DNA of 64,000 nucleotides from Proteiniborus ethanoligenes (GTDB lineage Bacteria; Bacillota; Clostridia; Tissierellales; Proteiniboraceae): NCBI RefSeq assembly GCF_900107485.1, contig NZ_FNQE01000009.1, positions 1 to 64,000 of the forward strand, read 5' to 3'. Shown piece by piece: positions 47,454 to 56,663 of this stretch (position 1 is its first letter; each line of letters starts with the position of its first letter). The notes under the pieces were generated by a model. It saw only the letters and a program-made list of their open reading frames with translations, ran no database searches and was not told where the DNA came from. The position numbers and the translations under genes were made by a program.

Positions 47454-48686
47454 ATGAAAGCTGAAATCATTAGTGTTGGAACAGAACTACTTTTAGGTAA
47501 TATTCTAAATACAAACGCTAAATTTTTATCTGAAAAATTAGCAGAAATGGGAATTGATGTCTATTATCAAACTACAGTTGGAGACAATGAAAATAGGATA
47601 TTAGAAACTACTATAAATGCTTTAAAAAGAGCAGATATATTAATTTTTTCTGGAGGACTTGGACCGACAGAGGATGATTGTACAAAAGAAGCAGTATGTA
47701 GAGCCATTAATAAAAAAATGTATTTAGATGAAAAGATTTTAAAGAGCATTAATGATTTTTTTATTGATAGAATAATGCCAGAATCCAACAAAAAGCAAGC
47801 CTATGTACCTGAAGGCAGCAGAATATTAAATAACGATTTTGGTACAGCACCTGGTTTTTATATTGAAGAAGACAAAAAAATATTAGTTTTACTTCCTGGT
47901 CCACCAGTAGAACTAATCCCAATGTTTAACAATTATGCAATTCCAATGCTAAAATTACAATCAAATCTTATTATAAAATCAAGAATAATAAGAACTATAG
48001 GTGTTGGTGAATCATTATTAGAAGAAAAAATAGCAGATTTAATCCATGAGCAGACTAATCCTACTTTGGCCACTTATGCTGGAAGGGGACAAGTAGATAT
48101 TAGATTAACTGCAAAAGCCAGCAGTATTGAGGCTGCAAATGAGCTTTTAAACACTATGCAAATAGAGCTAGATAAAAGGATAAAAGAATACATATATAGT
48201 TATAATAATGAAACTATTGAAGAAGTTATATTTAAAATGCTAAATGAAAGAAAACTTAAAATAGGTTTCTGTGAATCTTGTACAGCAGGACTTATTACTT
48301 CAAGAATAGCAAGCATCCCTGGAGCATCTAGAGTTTTGGAAAGATCATATATAACTTATAGTAACTTGTCAAAAATAGAAGAAGCAAATGTAAGCCAAGA
48401 GACTCTTAATAATTATGGGGCTGTAAGTGAAGAAACTGCAGTTGAAATGGCTAAAGGATTATTAAATAACAGCCCAATTGATATTAGTGTTTCTGTCACA
48501 GGAATAGCTGGCCCTTCTGGTGAAACTAAGGATAAGACTGTAGGATTAGCATATATATGTTTAGCAACTAAAGAAAGGCATATAGTTATTAAAAATAATT
48601 TTAATGGAAGCAGGGAAACAAACAGACAGAGATTTGCAAATTCTGCTTTTAACCTTATAAGGAAATATTTATTAGAGTTAATTTAA
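47454..48686 (+). CDS. cinA: CinA family protein (competence/damage-inducible, NMN deamidase-like)
   Basis: The 410-residue protein joins an N-terminal MoaB/MogA-like domain (ISVGTELLLGNILNTNAKFL; FSGGLGPTEDDCTKEAV) to a C-terminal CinA domain (FCESCTAGLITSRIASIPGA; VTGIAGPSGETKDKTVG). In other bacteria CinA proteins act as NMN deamidase or ADP-ribose pyrophosphatase, recycling NAD breakdown products. It lies just before recA, as in many Firmicutes, but recA has its own promoter. Confidence 0.94.
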   Translation: MKAEIISVGTELLLGNILNTNAKFLSEKLAEMGIDVYYQTTVGDNENRILETTINALKRADILIFSGGLGPTEDDCTKEAVCRAINKKMYLDEKILKSINDFFIDRIMPESNKKQAYVPEGSRILNNDFGTAPGFYIEEDKKILVLLPGPPVELIPMFNNYAIPMLKLQSNLIIKSRIIRTIGVGESLLEEKIADLIHEQTNPTLATYAGRGQVDIRLTAKASSIEAANELLNTMQIELDKRIKEYIYSYNNETIEEVIFKMLNERKLKIGFCESCTAGLITSRIASIPGASRVLERSYITYSNLSKIEEANVSQETLNNYGAVSEETAVEMAKGLLNNSPIDISVSVTGIAGPSGETKDKTVGLAYICLATKERHIVIKNNFNGSRETNRQRFANSAFNLIRKYLLELI

Positions 48687-48689
48687 TGT

Positions 48690-48718
48690 TTGACTAATAT
48701 TTAATACTATTATATAAT
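48690..48718 (+). promoter_or_regulatory. Sigma-A promoter of recA
   Basis: TTGACT (48690-48695) and TATAAT (48713-48718) are 17 bases apart. The expected start is near 48725, right at the SOS box. Confidence 0.8.
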
Positions 48719-48725
48719 CTAAATA

Positions 48726-48737
48726 GAACATTTGTTC
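48726..48737 (+). promoter_or_regulatory. LexA (SOS) box upstream of recA
   Basis: GAACATTTGTTC fits the Gram-positive LexA consensus GAAC-N4-GTTC with both half-sites perfect and a G after it. It lies seven bases downstream of the -10 box, covering the predicted transcription start, so LexA binding would block recA initiation until DNA damage. Confidence 0.85.
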
Positions 48738-48747
48738 GAATAATGAT

Positions 48748-48782
48748 AAGGGTGGTGAACCCAGTTTTTCTGGGAATACTTT
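48748..48782 (+). promoter_or_regulatory. recA translation start region with hairpin between SD and ATG
   Basis: The only good Shine-Dalgarno sequence (AAGGGTGGTG, 48748-48757) is 25 bases from the ATG at 48783. Between them CCCAG (48760-48764) and CTGGG (48770-48774) can form a five-pair hairpin with a T5 loop. Folding it shortens the linear distance to about 10 bases, so the hairpin may be needed for efficient initiation. Confidence 0.5.
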
Positions 48783-49817
48783 ATGATCGAAAAAAAGAAA
48801 GCTTTAGAAATGGCTATAAGTCAGATTGAAAAACAATTTGGAAAAGGTTCTATAATGAAACTAGGAGAAGATTCTAAGCTCAATGTTGAAGCAATATCTA
48901 CGGGTTCTCTTGATTTAGATATTGCAATAGGAATCGGAGGATTACCGAAGGGAAGAATCATAGAAATCTATGGTCCAGAGTCTTCAGGTAAAACTACTGT
49001 TGCATTACATGCTATTGCAGAGACACAAAAAATAGGCGGAACAGCCGCTTTTATTGATGCTGAACATGCATTAGATCCAAGCTATGCGAAAAACCTTGGA
49101 GTCAATATTGAAGATTTAATAGTATCACAGCCGGATACTGGAGAACAAGCCTTGGAAATAGCCGAAGCCTTAGTCAGAAGTGGAGCGGTAGATATTGTTG
49201 TAATTGACTCTGTGGCTGCATTAGTACCTAAAGCAGAGATAGAGGGAGAAATGGGGGATAGCCACATAGGCTTACAGGCACGTTTAATGTCTCAAGCTTT
49301 AAGGAAGCTAGCGGGAGCAATTAAGAAGTCTAATACTATAGCTATATTTATTAATCAGTTGAGAGAAAAAGTAGGTGTTATGTTTGGAAACCCAGAGACC
49401 ACTACTGGTGGTAGAGCGTTAAAATTCTATGCATCTGTTAGATTAGAAGTTAGAAGAACGGAATCCTTAAAGCAAGGAGAAGATATTATAGGTAATAGAA
49501 CTAGGGTAAAGGTAGTTAAAAATAAAGTCGCACCTCCTTTTAAACAAGCAGAATTTGATATTATGTATGGTACAGGCATATCAAAGGAAGGAAATATTCT
49601 AGATGTAGGTGTAACAGCTGAAATCATAAATAAATCTGGTTCTTGGTATAGCTACGGCTCTAACAGACTAGGGCAAGGTAGGGAAAATGCAAAAGAATTT
49701 TTACGTGAAAATATTGACATAACTAATGAAATAGAAGAAAAAATAAGAGAAAAATATAACCTTCAAAATGTAGCGGCAGTTAAACCCACTAATGATTCTA
49801 GTGAAAACGATGAATAA
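48783..49817 (+). CDS. recA: Recombinase RecA
   Basis: RecA drives homologous recombination and triggers LexA cleavage. The ATP site GPESSGKTT is at 64-72. [39 protein letters not shown], and [20 protein letters not shown] (with loop L2) are all present. The acidic tail (SSENDE) is normal. Length 344 is standard. It has its own sigma-A promoter and SOS box, so it should be damage-inducible and autoregulated through LexA. Confidence 0.98.
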   Translation: MIEKKKALEMAISQIEKQFGKGSIMKLGEDSKLNVEAISTGSLDLDIAIGIGGLPKGRIIEIYGPESSGKTTVALHAIAETQKIGGTAAFIDAEHALDPSYAKNLGVNIEDLIVSQPDTGEQALEIAEALVRSGAVDIVVIDSVAALVPKAEIEGEMGDSHIGLQARLMSQALRKLAGAIKKSNTIAIFINQLREKVGVMFGNPETTTGGRALKFYASVRLEVRRTESLKQGEDIIGNRTRVKVVKNKVAPPFKQAEFDIMYGTGISKEGNILDVGVTAEIINKSGSWYSYGSNRLGQGRENAKEFLRENIDITNEIEEKIREKYNLQNVAAVKPTNDSSENDE

Positions 49818-49834
49818 TAAATATTATATTGTGT

Positions 49835-49857
49835 AAATGGCGCATGTTGCGCCATTT
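49835..49857 (+). terminator. Terminator after recA
   Basis: AAATGGCGCA (49835-49844) pairs perfectly with TGCGCCATTT (49848-49857) around a three-base loop; the following sequence is ATTTATTTAC. Confidence 0.8.
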
Positions 49858-49867
49858 ATTTATTTAC

Positions 49868-49896
49868 TTGACATATAAAATAAAAAGTAATACAAT
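49868..49896 (+). promoter_or_regulatory. Strong sigma-A promoter between recA and rny
   Basis: TTGACA (49868-49873) is a perfect -35 box, and TACAAT (49891-49896) is 17 bases downstream. The transcript would begin near 49903 and meet the hairpin at 49966. Confidence 0.75.
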
Positions 49897-49902
49897 AAAA
49901 TC

Positions 49903-49995
49903 GTATAGCAATATGCTTATATTAGCATTACAAATATGTTTTACAAACCAATATGTAGGATCTCTTAAACCGAGATTACTCGGTTTATATTTTTA
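49903..49995 (+). ncRNA. Candidate short RNA or rny leader ending at an intrinsic terminator
   Basis: A strong promoter is followed after about 65 bases by a terminator-like stem and a T-rich tail, which would release a transcript of about 90 bases. No convincing coding region lies inside. It could be a stable small RNA, or an attenuator in the rny leader. No known riboswitch or sRNA family was recognised. Confidence 0.4.
49966..49995 (+). terminator. Terminator-like hairpin upstream of rny
   Basis: TAAACCGAG (49966-49974) pairs perfectly with CTCGGTTTA (49979-49987) around a four-base loop, then TATTTTTA. It lies about 100 bases before the rny start. Confidence 0.7.
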
Positions 49996-50093
49996 TATTC
50001 TACTTATTTTGTAAGAATGTAAGTGTTATGAAAAGAGAAGCTTGAAACTTGAAAACTTAATAGTAAAGGAGGTGCTTTATCATTTTACCAATA

Positions 50094-51626
50094 GTGATTC
50101 CAGGAGTTGTTGGAGTTAGCGGTTTAGCAATTGGAGTTTTATTAGGTATATATATAAGAAAGACAATTGCCGAAGCAAAAATAAAAAATGCCGAAGAAGA
50201 AGCTTCTAGAATAGTCGAAGAAGGCAAAAAACAATCGGAAACTTTAAAAAAGGAGTTGCTTCTCGAAGCTAAAGAAGAAATTCATAAAACTAGAAATGAT
50301 TTAGAGAGAGAAATAAGAGAACGAAGAATGGAAATCCAAAAGCAAGAAAGAAGACTGATTCACAAAGAAGAATCTATAGATAGGAAAAGTGAGTCATTAG
50401 AAAAAAAGGAAGAATCATTAGCAAAGAAATTAAAGGATTTAGAACAAAAAGAGCTAGTAATTGACGAACTATATGTTAAGCAAATAGAAGAGCTAGAAAG
50501 GATTTCCGGCCTTACATCTGAAGATGCAAGAGAGTTTCTATTGAATGATATAAGAAAAGAAATAACACACGATGCAGCAATAATGATAAAGGAAATAGAA
50601 AACAAAGCGAAAGAGGAAGGCGAAAAGAAAGCAAGAGAAATTATTGCCTATGCTATCCAAAAATGTGCAGCTGATCACGTAGCAGAAACTACAGTAACAG
50701 TAGTTTCATTGCCAAATGATGAAATGAAGGGTAGAATTATAGGTAGAGAAGGAAGAAACATTAGAACATTAGAAACATTAACTGGTATTGACTTAATTAT
50801 TGATGATACTCCTGAAGCAGTTATTTTATCTGGATTCGACCCAATTAGAAGAGAAGTAGCAAGAGTTGCTCTAGAAAAACTAATTATCGATGGTCGTATA
50901 CATCCTGCTAGAATAGAAGAAATGGTTGAAAAAGCAAAGAAAGAAGTAGACAACCATATTAGAGAACAAGGAGAACAAGCTACTTTTGAAACGGGAGTAC
51001 ACGGACTTCATATAGAAGTTATTAAGCTATTAGGTCGATTAAATTACAGAACTAGCTACGGCCAAAACGTACTTAAACACTCTATTGAAGTATCTCACTT
51101 AGCTGGGCTAATGGCAGCTGAACTAGGTGCTGATATAAAAGTAGCTAAAAGAGCAGGTCTTTTACATGATTTAGGAAAAGCTGTTGACCACGAAGTAGAA
51201 GGACCACATGTTGCCATTGGGGCAGATATATTGAGAAAATATCGAGAATCTAAAGAAGTAATACATGCTATGGAAGCACATCATGGGGATGTGGAAGCAG
51301 AAACTATAGAGGCTGTTTTGGTACAGGCTGCAGATGCAATATCCGCTGCTAGACCAGGAGCTAGAAGAGAAACATTAGAAGCTTATATTAAACGATTAGA
51401 AAAGCTTGAAGAAATAGCAAATACTTTTGAAGGTATCGAAAAATCATTTGCTATACAAGCTGGAAGAGAAATTAGAATAATGGTTAAACCTGAAATCATA
51501 AATGACGATCAAATTATTCATACGGCTAGGGAAATAGTAAAAAGAATTGAAAATGAGTTAGAATACCCTGGTCAAATTAAAGTAAACGTAATAAGAGAAA
51601 CAAGAGCTATTGAATATGCAAAATAG
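50094..51626 (+). CDS. rny: Ribonuclease Y
   Basis: RNase Y is the membrane-anchored endoribonuclease that starts mRNA decay in Firmicutes. Order: N-terminal membrane helix; long coiled coil (about 25-200, rich in Glu and Lys); KH domain ([19 protein letters not shown]); HD domain with [14 protein letters not shown] and the metal-binding pair in [13 protein letters not shown]. Length 510 is normal. The GTG at 50094 is the first standard start, but the strong AAAGGAGGTG ends 20 bases before it; an ATT at 50082 or ATC at 50079 is better placed and in frame, so a rare start codon is possible. Confidence 0.94.
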   Translation: MIPGVVGVSGLAIGVLLGIYIRKTIAEAKIKNAEEEASRIVEEGKKQSETLKKELLLEAKEEIHKTRNDLEREIRERRMEIQKQERRLIHKEESIDRKSESLEKKEESLAKKLKDLEQKELVIDELYVKQIEELERISGLTSEDAREFLLNDIRKEITHDAAIMIKEIENKAKEEGEKKAREIIAYAIQKCAADHVAETTVTVVSLPNDEMKGRIIGREGRNIRTLETLTGIDLIIDDTPEAVILSGFDPIRREVARVALEKLIIDGRIHPARIEEMVEKAKKEVDNHIREQGEQATFETGVHGLHIEVIKLLGRLNYRTSYGQNVLKHSIEVSHLAGLMAAELGADIKVAKRAGLLHDLGKAVDHEVEGPHVAIGADILRKYRESKEVIHAMEAHHGDVEAETIEAVLVQAADAISAARPGARRETLEAYIKRLEKLEEIANTFEGIEKSFAIQAGREIRIMVKPEIINDDQIIHTAREIVKRIENELEYPGQIKVNVIRETRAIEYAK

Positions 51627-51650
51627 AGAAGACTATGTCTTCTCTTTTTT
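51625..51650 (+). terminator. Terminator after rny
   Basis: AGAGAAGAC (51625-51633) pairs perfectly with GTCTTCTCT (51637-51645) around a three-base loop, with a six-T tail that overlaps the stem end. It begins within the rny stop codon. Confidence 0.85.
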
Positions 51651-51694
51651 AATATCCCAAAATTAAAATATTTTGAAAATATTTAGTAAATAAA

Positions 51695-51723
51695 AGAGGA
51701 TTTTTTTGTTATTTGTAGAATAT
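51695..51723 (+). promoter_or_regulatory. Consensus sigma-H promoter of spoVS
   Basis: AGAGGATTT (51695-51703) matches the sigma-H -35 consensus RnAGGAwww. GTAGAATAT (51715-51723) matches the -10 consensus RnnGAATww. The spacer is 11 bases. In B. subtilis spoVS is known to be transcribed by sigma-H at the onset of sporulation, so this regulation seems conserved here. Confidence 0.75.
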
Positions 51724-51769
51724 TATAATCATATTGCAATAAATATTATAATTTAAGGGGGCTATTTTA

Positions 51770-52030
51770 ATGGATGTATTAAAGGTATCAGCAAAATCAA
51801 ATCCAAATTCCGTTGCTGGAGCATTAGCTGGAGTATTAAGAGAAAAAGGCGCTGCTGAAATTCAAGCTATAGGTGCAGGTGCTCTAAACCAAGCAGTGAA
51901 AGCAGTAGCTATTGCTAGAGGATTTGTTGCTCCTAGTGGTGTTGATCTAATTTGCATACCAGCGTTTACTGACATTGAGATTGATGGGGAAGAAAGAACA
52001 GCTATTAAGTTAATTGTTGAACCAAGGTAA
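51770..52030 (+). CDS. spoVS: Stage V sporulation protein S
   Basis: SpoVS is a small (86 residues) Alba-like protein needed for late sporulation in B. subtilis. The sequence DVLKVSAKSNPNSVAGALAG and AIGAGALNQAVKAVAIARGF is highly conserved in the family. ATG follows AAGGGGG. It is a single-gene unit between the rny terminator and its own terminator, behind a sigma-H promoter. It supports an endospore former, though SpoVS is also found in a few non-sporulating lineages. Confidence 0.96.
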   Translation: MDVLKVSAKSNPNSVAGALAGVLREKGAAEIQAIGAGALNQAVKAVAIARGFVAPSGVDLICIPAFTDIEIDGEERTAIKLIVEPR

Positions 52031-52033
52031 TAA

Positions 52034-52067
52034 AAAAAACCTGCATTAAAATGTGCAGGTTTTTTTA
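52034..52067 (+). terminator. Terminator after spoVS
   Basis: CCTGCA (52040-52045) pairs with TGCAGG (52054-52059), extended by A-T pairs outside; flanking A and T runs make it terminator-like in both directions. Confidence 0.8.
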
Positions 52068-52143
52068 TTTTAATAATAATTAGGGTAAAATAATAATAAA
52101 AACGTATACAATTACTAATAAGATTAAAAAGGGTGAGTTAATA

Positions 52144-52989
52144 ATGAAAGCTGATCTACATGTCCATACAATAGCCTCTGATGGAATATTAACTCCTTTT
52201 GAAATTGTAGAGTGGGCTTATAAAAAGAATATTAAGGCAATAGGAATTACTGATCACGATACAATAGAAGGAATATCAACTGCTATTGAAAGCGCAAAAC
52301 AATATAATATTATTATAGTACCAGGTATAGAGATTAGTTGTATTTTCGGAAATGAAGAAATACATATATTAGGTTATTTTATTGATTATGAAAGTAAAGA
52401 AATTATAGAAAAAACAAAAGTTTTAAGGGAATCCAGATTATTTAGAGGCGAAAAAATAGTCAAAAAGCTTAATGCATTAGGACTTAAATTATCTATTGCT
52501 GATATACATGAAATCGCTGGGAAAGGCGTCATTGGAAGGCCTCATATAGCCAGAGCAATGATTAAAAAAAACTATGTTAGCTCTATAGAAGAAGCTTTTG
52601 AAAAATATATTGGAAGGTCTAAACCAGCTTTTGTTGAAAGATATAGACTTTCAATAGAAGAAGGTGTTAATTTAATACATAGTGCTGGTGGTGCAGCAAT
52701 TATTGCACATCCAGGTCTCATAGAAAATCAAAAAGCAATAGAAGAAGCCATAAGACTTAATATTGACGGTATTGAAGCAATACACTCTAAACATTCAATA
52801 GAAGAAGTTGTGAAATACAGTGATATAGCTCATAAGGATAAACTTATAATAACAGGTGGCTCTGATTTTCATGACAAATTTATTGATAGTATCCCAGTAC
52901 TTGGTGACTATTATGTAGATTTTAATCAAGTTAAGCTTTTATATGATAGAGCACAATATTATAAAGGAGGGGAGAATAAGATTGAGTGA
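52144..52989 (+). CDS. PHP-domain phosphoesterase (RNase AM/YciV-like)
   Basis: The 281-residue PHP protein has metal-binding motifs DLHVHTIASDGILTP, GITDHDTIEGI, GIEISCIFGNEEIHILGYF, IAHPG and GGSDFHDKF. The closest family (TrpH/YciV) includes enzymes with 5'-3' exoribonuclease or 3',5'-nucleotide bisphosphate phosphatase activity; substrate is not decided by sequence. ATG follows GGGTGAG. Its 3' end is eight bases before the TTG of the PadR gene, so the pair may be co-transcribed. Confidence 0.88.
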   Translation: MKADLHVHTIASDGILTPFEIVEWAYKKNIKAIGITDHDTIEGISTAIESAKQYNIIIVPGIEISCIFGNEEIHILGYFIDYESKEIIEKTKVLRESRLFRGEKIVKKLNALGLKLSIADIHEIAGKGVIGRPHIARAMIKKNYVSSIEEAFEKYIGRSKPAFVERYRLSIEEGVNLIHSAGGAAIIAHPGLIENQKAIEEAIRLNIDGIEAIHSKHSIEEVVKYSDIAHKDKLIITGGSDFHDKFIDSIPVLGDYYVDFNQVKLLYDRAQYYKGGENKIE

Positions 52990-53359
52990 ATATAAGAATG
53001 AGAGAAACAGACAATTTCCATCGAAATTAAGTACTACATCCTTTGTTAAACTGTATATCTTGCACTTGCTAAGGGAAAAACACTACTATGGTAATGAAAT
53101 CATTGAAACAATTAAATCTAGGCTTAAAAACAGATGGGAACCTAGTCCAGGTATGATATATCCTCTATTAAGAGAGTTAGAAGAGAATAATTATATAGAA
53201 GGATGGTGGCAGGAGCCAGATAAAAGGTCAATTAGATACTATAAAATAACTGATAGCGGATTTGAACATTATAAAAAAATAAAATTGTTATATAAACCCT
53301 TTTTTGAAGATTCACTTACAATAATTCAAAACACTTTATCTGATATATATAAAAAATAA
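52982..53359 (+). CDS. PadR-family transcriptional regulator
   Basis: I choose TTG 52982, about eight bases after AAAGGAGGGGAG, giving 125 residues; ATG 52943 lies far inside the PHP gene. The winged-helix domain has VKLYILHLLREKHYYGNEII and PSPGMIYPLLRELEENNYIE, then GWWQEPDKRSIRYYKITDSG, the PadR hallmark. The short C-terminal helix should form the dimer. Target genes are unknown; PadR proteins often control neighbours. Confidence 0.9.
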   Translation: MSEYKNERNRQFPSKLSTTSFVKLYILHLLREKHYYGNEIIETIKSRLKNRWEPSPGMIYPLLRELEENNYIEGWWQEPDKRSIRYYKITDSGFEHYKKIKLLYKPFFEDSLTIIQNTLSDIYKK

Positions 53360-53456
53360 TATTATTTATTATCAAATTCTAAAAAGGAATTTCAAAATTT
53401 ACATAGAATTGTATTTATATGGTTTTTTATACTCAATATAATGGAGGATGATTATT

Positions 53457-54647
53457 GTGAATTTGAATCTTTCTAAAAAGGCTTTAATGATATACCCTTC
53501 TGTAACTCTTGAAATTACTGCAAAAGCTAAAGAAATGAAAGAAATGGGGATAAATGTAATAGGATTTGGGGCAGGAGAACCAGATTTTAATACTCCAGAA
53601 AACATTCAAAATGCTGGTATAGAAGCTATACAGTCAGGAAATACAAAATATACAGCTACATCTGGTATTCCTGAGTTGAAAAAAGCTATATGTCAAAAAC
53701 TTAAAAGCGAAAATAATTTAGATTACAAAACAAACAACATTATTATATCAAACGGAGCAAAACAATCAATTTTCAATGCATTATTTGCTATTCTTAATCC
53801 AGGGGATGAAGTAATAATGCCTATACCCTATTGGGTAAGCTATCCTGAATTTATTAGGCTATGTGATGGTATACCTATACCTATAGAAACAAAGGAAGAG
53901 AATGGCTTTAAAATTAGTGTTAGAGATTTAGATTATGTATTAACTCCAAAAACAAAGGCATTAATACTTAACAGTCCTAGTAACCCTACTGGTACAGTAT
54001 ACAATGAGGATGAGCTTAAGGAAATAGCTAATTGGGCAGTTAAAAACAATATATTTGTTATTTCAGATGAGATATATGAAAAACTAGTATATGATGGTCA
54101 CAAACATATAAGTATAGCCTCATTTAGTGAAGAGATTAAGAAACTAACAATAGTAATTAATGGGATGTCAAAGGCTTATGCGATGACAGGTTGGAGAATT
54201 GGCTATGCTGCTTGCGATGAAGAGATAGTAAAGGTTATGACTAATATACAAAGTCATACAACCTCAAATCCTTGTTCCATTTCCCAATATGCTAGTGTTG
54301 AAGGCTTAATCGGTGATCAATTTATAATTGAAGAAATGAAAAAACATTTTATTGCAAGAAGAGACTACATGGTAGAAAAAATCAATTCTATTAATGGTCT
54401 CTCATGTAAAAAGCCTGTAGGTGCTTTTTATGTAATGGCTAATATATCAAAATTAAAAGGATTAAATATCAAAGGAAGAACAATTAACACATCCTTAGAT
54501 TTTGCAAATCTACTTCTTGAAGAAGGTAAGGTTGCTGTCATACCAGGCTCTGCATTTGGTGCAGATGACTTTGTTAGATTATCCTATGCAACTTCAATGA
54601 AGAATATTGAGGAAGGTTTAAAGAGGATTGAAGAAATTTTAAAATAA
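53457..54647 (+). CDS. Pyridoxal-phosphate aminotransferase, aspartate aminotransferase type
   Basis: A class I/II aminotransferase of 396 residues with start GTG 53457, nine bases after GGAGG. The cofactor site is seen in ILNSPSNPTGTVYNEDEL, SDEIYEKLVYDG and the Schiff-base Lys in NGMSKAYAMTGWRIGYAA. GFGAGEPDFNTPENIQ at the N-terminus is typical of AspB-type enzymes. Aspartate/2-oxoglutarate is the likeliest pair, but family members also use other amino acids. A terminator follows at 54661. Confidence 0.9.
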   Translation: MNLNLSKKALMIYPSVTLEITAKAKEMKEMGINVIGFGAGEPDFNTPENIQNAGIEAIQSGNTKYTATSGIPELKKAICQKLKSENNLDYKTNNIIISNGAKQSIFNALFAILNPGDEVIMPIPYWVSYPEFIRLCDGIPIPIETKEENGFKISVRDLDYVLTPKTKALILNSPSNPTGTVYNEDELKEIANWAVKNNIFVISDEIYEKLVYDGHKHISIASFSEEIKKLTIVINGMSKAYAMTGWRIGYAACDEEIVKVMTNIQSHTTSNPCSISQYASVEGLIGDQFIIEEMKKHFIARRDYMVEKINSINGLSCKKPVGAFYVMANISKLKGLNIKGRTINTSLDFANLLLEEGKVAVIPGSAFGADDFVRLSYATSMKNIEEGLKRIEEILK

Positions 54648-54660
54648 ATATAGGCATAAT

Positions 54661-54698
54661 AAAAGATATGAGATTATTTACTCATATCTTTTATTTTT
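54661..54698 (+). terminator. Terminator after the aminotransferase gene
   Basis: AAAAGATATGAG (54661-54672) pairs perfectly with CTCATATCTTTT (54681-54692) around an eight-base loop, then ATTTTT. The rest of the 233-base gap to putP contains only a weak TTGAAA/TATAAA pair near 54827-54856. Confidence 0.8.
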
Positions 54699-54880
54699 GA
54701 AGTAAGCTCTATGAAGATTTTATTTTCAAAATATATTCTAAATAAGGTTTTATACTAATAACTCAATAAAGTATCGTTAAAAATATATCTAACATTGATA
54801 ATAGCATGTTTACTATGTTAATATGTTTGAAAGTAATAAATATTCCATAATATAAATGAAAATAGAAAGGAGGATTTTAA

Positions 54881-56452
54881 TTGAGTAGCGAAGGAAAAAC
54901 ACAAATTTTTATTGCAATGCTTTTATATATGTCAGTTATTATTGGTATTGGAGTATATTATGCAAAGCAAGCTAGTGAAAGTAGCGAAAACTATCTTATT
55001 GGTGGCAGGTCATTAGGACCATGGGTTGTTGCAATGGGAGCTGAAGCTTCTGATATGAGTGGATGGCTATTGATGGGACTACCTGGAGTTGCATATTGGT
55101 TTGGATTAAGCGATGCAATGTGGACAGCAATAGGCCTTGGCATAGGGACATATTTAAATTGGTTGTTTGTAGCTAAAAGGCTTCGTAGATACTCAACTAT
55201 TGCAGGAGATTCCATAACAATTCCTGATTTTATTAGTAACAGATTTAAAGAAGAAAAAAAAGTTTTGTCCACAATAGCAGCAATTTTTATTTTAATATTC
55301 TTTACTGTTTATGCAGCAAGTTGTTTCGTCACAGTAGGTAAACTATTTAGTACCTTGTTTGGTATAAAATATATTTACATGATGATAGCAGGAGCCTTAT
55401 TTGTAGTTCTATATACTTTTATAGGCGGCTTTCTGGCAGAAAGTGCATCTGATTTTATGCAAGGAGTTATAATGATTTTTGCATTAGTGGCTGTGCTAGT
55501 AACTGGTATTACTATTGCAGGAGGTATCCCAGCTATTGTTGAAAACATAAAGGGAATACCAGGATTTTTTGACTTCTTTGGAATCGCACAACCTAAGCTT
55601 ATTGATGGTGTCCAACAAATTGGAGAAACCGGTAAGCCTTTATTTGGTGAAGCTGGAACCTATGGACTTTTAACTATAATATCTACCCTATCTTGGGGCT
55701 TAGGATATTTTGGTATGCCACAGGTATTATTAAAATTTATGGCTATTAGAAATTCAAACGAGCTTACTTTATCAAGAAGAATCGCAACTGTATGGGTTGT
55801 CATTTCTCTTACTGCAGCTGTATCAATAGGTCTTATAGGTAGAACATTATTTCCTAATGCTCTTCTAACACAAAGCTTATCTGAAAACGTGTTTATTTTA
55901 ATGTCTACTGAGTTTTTTGCACCTTTATTTGCGGGAGTTATTATGGCAGGTATACTAGCAGCTACTATTAGCTCATCAGATTCATATTTACTTATTGCTG
56001 CCTCAGCTTTTTCAAAAAGTATTTATCAAGGTATTATGAAAAGAAATGCTACTGATAAAACAGTCTTAAATGTAACTAGAATCACTTTAATTTCAATAGC
56101 TGTTATTTCAATATTCATTGCTTTAGATGAAAATAGCATTATTTTTACCCTAGTTTCTTTTGCTTGGGCAGGTTTTGGTTCAACTTTTGGACCTACTATG
56201 TTATTTTCGCTGTTCTGGAAAAAGACTACAAGAGCCGGCGCCCTTGCAGGCATGTTATCTGGCGGTATTATGGTCTTTATTTGGAAGCTGATTATTAAAC
56301 CAATGGGAGGAATATTTGGTATTTACGAATTGCTACCAGCTTTTTTAATATCCTGTATTGTTATTGTAATTGTTTCAACTATATCTGAAAAACCACCTCA
56401 AGATGTATTAGATGAATTTGAGCGTGTTATAACATATGAAACAATAAATTAA
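54881..56452 (+). CDS. putP: Sodium/proline symporter PutP
   Basis: A 523-residue member of the SSS family with about 13 membrane helices. The PutP signatures AMGAEASDMSGWLLMGLPG and NYLIGGRSLGPWVVA and the long ISTLSWGLGYFGMPQVLLK region indicate proline import with Na+. SSS specificity can shift, so a related imino acid is possible. TTG follows AAAGGAGG. It lies just before a PrdR-like activator and the dehydrogenase operon, which suggests a shared substrate. Confidence 0.92.
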   Translation: MSSEGKTQIFIAMLLYMSVIIGIGVYYAKQASESSENYLIGGRSLGPWVVAMGAEASDMSGWLLMGLPGVAYWFGLSDAMWTAIGLGIGTYLNWLFVAKRLRRYSTIAGDSITIPDFISNRFKEEKKVLSTIAAIFILIFFTVYAASCFVTVGKLFSTLFGIKYIYMMIAGALFVVLYTFIGGFLAESASDFMQGVIMIFALVAVLVTGITIAGGIPAIVENIKGIPGFFDFFGIAQPKLIDGVQQIGETGKPLFGEAGTYGLLTIISTLSWGLGYFGMPQVLLKFMAIRNSNELTLSRRIATVWVVISLTAAVSIGLIGRTLFPNALLTQSLSENVFILMSTEFFAPLFAGVIMAGILAATISSSDSYLLIAASAFSKSIYQGIMKRNATDKTVLNVTRITLISIAVISIFIALDENSIIFTLVSFAWAGFGSTFGPTMLFSLFWKKTTRAGALAGMLSGGIMVFIWKLIIKPMGGIFGIYELLPAFLISCIVIVIVSTISEKPPQDVLDEFERVITYETIN

Positions 56453-56524
56453 AATCTACACTTGGTTTTATTATATAATTTATACCAACAAAAACGTAAA
56501 GTAATAGCTTAATAGAAAACATAG

Positions 56525-56558
56525 TAGAGGTATAGGATATGAACTAGACCTCTATTTA
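56525..56558 (+). terminator. Probable terminator after putP
   Basis: TAGAGGTATAG (56525-56535) pairs with CTAGACCTCTA (56544-56554) with one mismatch, then TTTATATT. The remaining part of the gap to 56663 holds no other clear element. Confidence 0.55.
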
Positions 56559-56663
56559 TATTGGATGCGAAGATTTTGTATTTTGCACATATTTATACAT
56601 AATAGTTTTAAACTACTTTAAAAAAGTATTAGGCTTTGATATTATATAGCTAGGGGTGAGTTT

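Noticed and set aside
49829-50014. 61-codon open frame after recA
   Set aside because: It runs through the recA terminator, a promoter and another hairpin, has no ribosome binding site and low-complexity hydrophobic content; better explained as non-coding.
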